Origin: Holdemania massiliensis
GTDB lineage: Bacteria; Bacillota_I; Bacilli_A; Erysipelotrichales; Erysipelotrichaceae
Assembly: GCF_022440805.1 (NCBI RefSeq)
Contig: NZ_JAKNTK010000001.1
Coordinates: forward strand, 3,472,001 to 3,536,000
DNA: 64,000 nt
Direction: 5' to 3'
Below the pieces are notes generated by a model. That model ran no database searches and had not been told where the DNA came from. It saw nothing but the letters and a program-made list of their open reading frames with translations. The translations under genes were made by a program, and so were the position numbers. Positions 62,923 to 64,000 of the stretch are shown piece after piece; position 1 is the first letter of the stretch; each line of letters opens with the position of its first letter.

Positions 62923-64000
62923 ATGAATATCATTATTTCCGGCTGCGGCAACGTCGGCTATCATCTGGCGCGTACCTTAATGAAAGAGGGTCACAGCGTC
63001 ACCGTGATCGACGCTGATGCCGAAGTCTGCCAGCGGGTCAGCCGTCAGCTGGATGTGCTGTGCCTGCAGGGATCCGGCATGGATCTGGATGTTTTAAACG
63101 AAGCCGGAGCAGCCTCGGCTTATTTGTTTATTGCGGTCACCCGGGATGAGAAAGCCAACATTCTCAGCGCCTTAATGGCCCGGCATTTAGGCTGCCGCAT
63201 CGCGCTGATTCGGCTCCAGGAATCAACCGGACTGAAATCTTTATCCCTGCTGAGTCAGGATCTGAAATTGTCGCTGTCACTCAATCCTGACGAACTGGCA
63301 GCCCGGGATATTGTCAGAATTCTGGAATTTCCGGCATCCGTCAATGTGGACAGTTTTTCCGCAGGCCGCATTGAACTGATGGAATTTGAAATTGATGACG
63401 ATTCACCGTTGATCGGCAAAAATCTGATCGAGGTTCGCCAAGCCTATCCCGGCCGTTATTTGTTCAGCCTGTGCGTGCGCCGCGGCGTAGCTTCCATTCC
63501 CCGCGGTAATTTTATCATTCAGGCTCAGGATCATTTAACGCTGAGTGCCTCGCGCAGTCAGGCGTTGGGCTTTTTCAGTCGGCTGAAACTGCAGACAACT
63601 AAAATTCGCCGGATTATGATCCTAGGCGGAGGCGATCTGGGACTGTCAGTCTGTCAGCAGCTTGCCGGACAGAGTCTTCAGATCACGCTGGTGGAAAAGG
63701 ATCCGGCACGCTGTGCCTTGATCAGCCAGTGGTTCCCGGACATGGATGTTTGTCAGGGCGATATTACCAATCATCCGTTTTTACAGACCCTAGGCTTTGA
63801 CGCAATGGATGCTCTGATCGCTGTAACCGGCAGCGATGAAGTCAACGCCATGCTCGCTCTGTATGCAAAGGCACGGAAAATCCGCTTAGTGTTCTGCCGG
63901 CAGAACACCCATTCTTATCTGCCGATTCTGCATCAGGCCAAAGTCCGCACCGTGCTGCCAAAAGATTTAGCTACTGAACAGATTCTGGGTTATGTCCGTT
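62923..64000 (+). CDS. trkA: Trk potassium uptake regulator TrkA (partial)
   Basis: Start of a TrkA-type K+ channel gating subunit, cut by the window end after 359 codons (family length about 450). Two RCK_N Rossmann domains are visible: I-I-S-G-C-G-N-V-G-Y-H near residue 5 with D-A-D-A-E near 30, and M-I-L-G-G-G-D-L-G near residue 230 with V-E-K-D. A TrkA_C domain (F-E-I-D-D-D-S-P-L-I-G-K) lies between. The ATG at 62923 follows GGGGGAA. The partner membrane subunit TrkH is not in view but probably lies beyond the end. Confidence 0.93.
   Translation, partial: MNIIISGCGNVGYHLARTLMKEGHSVTVIDADAEVCQRVSRQLDVLCLQGSGMDLDVLNEAGAASAYLFIAVTRDEKANILSALMARHLGCRIALIRLQESTGLKSLSLLSQDLKLSLSLNPDELAARDIVRILEFPASVNVDSFSAGRIELMEFEIDDDSPLIGKNLIEVRQAYPGRYLFSLCVRRGVASIPRGNFIIQAQDHLTLSASRSQALGFFSRLKLQTTKIRRIMILGGGDLGLSVCQQLAGQSLQITLVEKDPARCALISQWFPDMDVCQGDITNHPFLQTLGFDAMDALIAVTGSDEVNAMLALYAKARKIRLVFCRQNTHSYLPILHQAKVRTVLPKDLATEQILGYVR

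Noticed and set aside
62751..63017. 88-codon open frame before trkA
   Set aside because: Overlaps the trkA promoter and 5' end in another frame and lacks a ribosome site.

Overview
The window looks like chromosomal DNA of an anaerobic gut Firmicute. The mix points to an Erysipelotrichia (Holdemania-like) species: Shine-Dalgarno sites of the GGAGG type at nearly every gene, mannose-family PTS permeases, a lipoprotein beta-galactosidase, an anaerobic Cys-type sulfatase, and several exported flavin-dependent reductases with Tat or lipoprotein signals. That placement is inference from gene content; no marker gene or rRNA is present.

Layout. 0-4.8 kb: a six-gene minus-strand operon (cystine-type ABC transporter, 79-aa protein, flavodoxin-like reductase, cyclophilin-fold lipoprotein) with a divergent LysR gene. 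4.8-9.4 kb: two small regulators/sensors, then a GntR gene divergent from a PTS IIC-IID-SIS operon. 9.4-19.7 kb: a region built from two copies of one segment (SIS gene, ycaQ-like glycosylase gene, HAD gene). Each copy has decayed in complementary parts: the left keeps SIS, the right keeps ycaQ and HAD. A flavin reductase gene plus a two-component system sits exactly between them. 19.8-33.7 kb: one 13.8-kb gene for a 4,613-residue S-layer-anchored beta-helix protein. 34-47 kb: peptidases, an acetyltransferase, an unknown lipoprotein, two Tat-lipoprotein flavin reductases each next to a LysR gene, exonuclease III, a truncated orphan RelB antitoxin and a Cof-type phosphatase. 47-57 kb: a GH2 beta-galactosidase lipoprotein and a GntR-controlled PTS IIC-IID / DUF3604-like / sulfatase operon. 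57-64 kb: a TraX-like membrane protein with a membrane-tethered HTH regulator, a nitroreductase, a copper operon (copA fused to copZ, then csoR) and the start of trkA.

How it works together. The strain appears to harvest host or dietary glycans at the surface (SLH giant protein, beta-galactosidase, sulfatase, two PTS permeases). It appears to discharge electrons through at least three separately regulated exported flavin reductases, and it manages thiol and copper stress with the cystine/flavodoxin and copA-csoR operons. Both PTS loci lack IIA and IIB genes here, so those components must come from elsewhere.

Most noteworthy: the reciprocal decay of the duplicated segment flanking a reductase/two-component cassette; the in-frame CopA-CopZ fusion with a perfect internal ribosome site for free CopZ; the eight-module giant surface protein; a perfect 12-bp inverted repeat controlling one reductase/LysR pair; and matching 9-mer GntR operators in the sulfatase/PTS locus. 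No CRISPR array, rRNA, tRNA, prophage or intact insertion sequence was seen.
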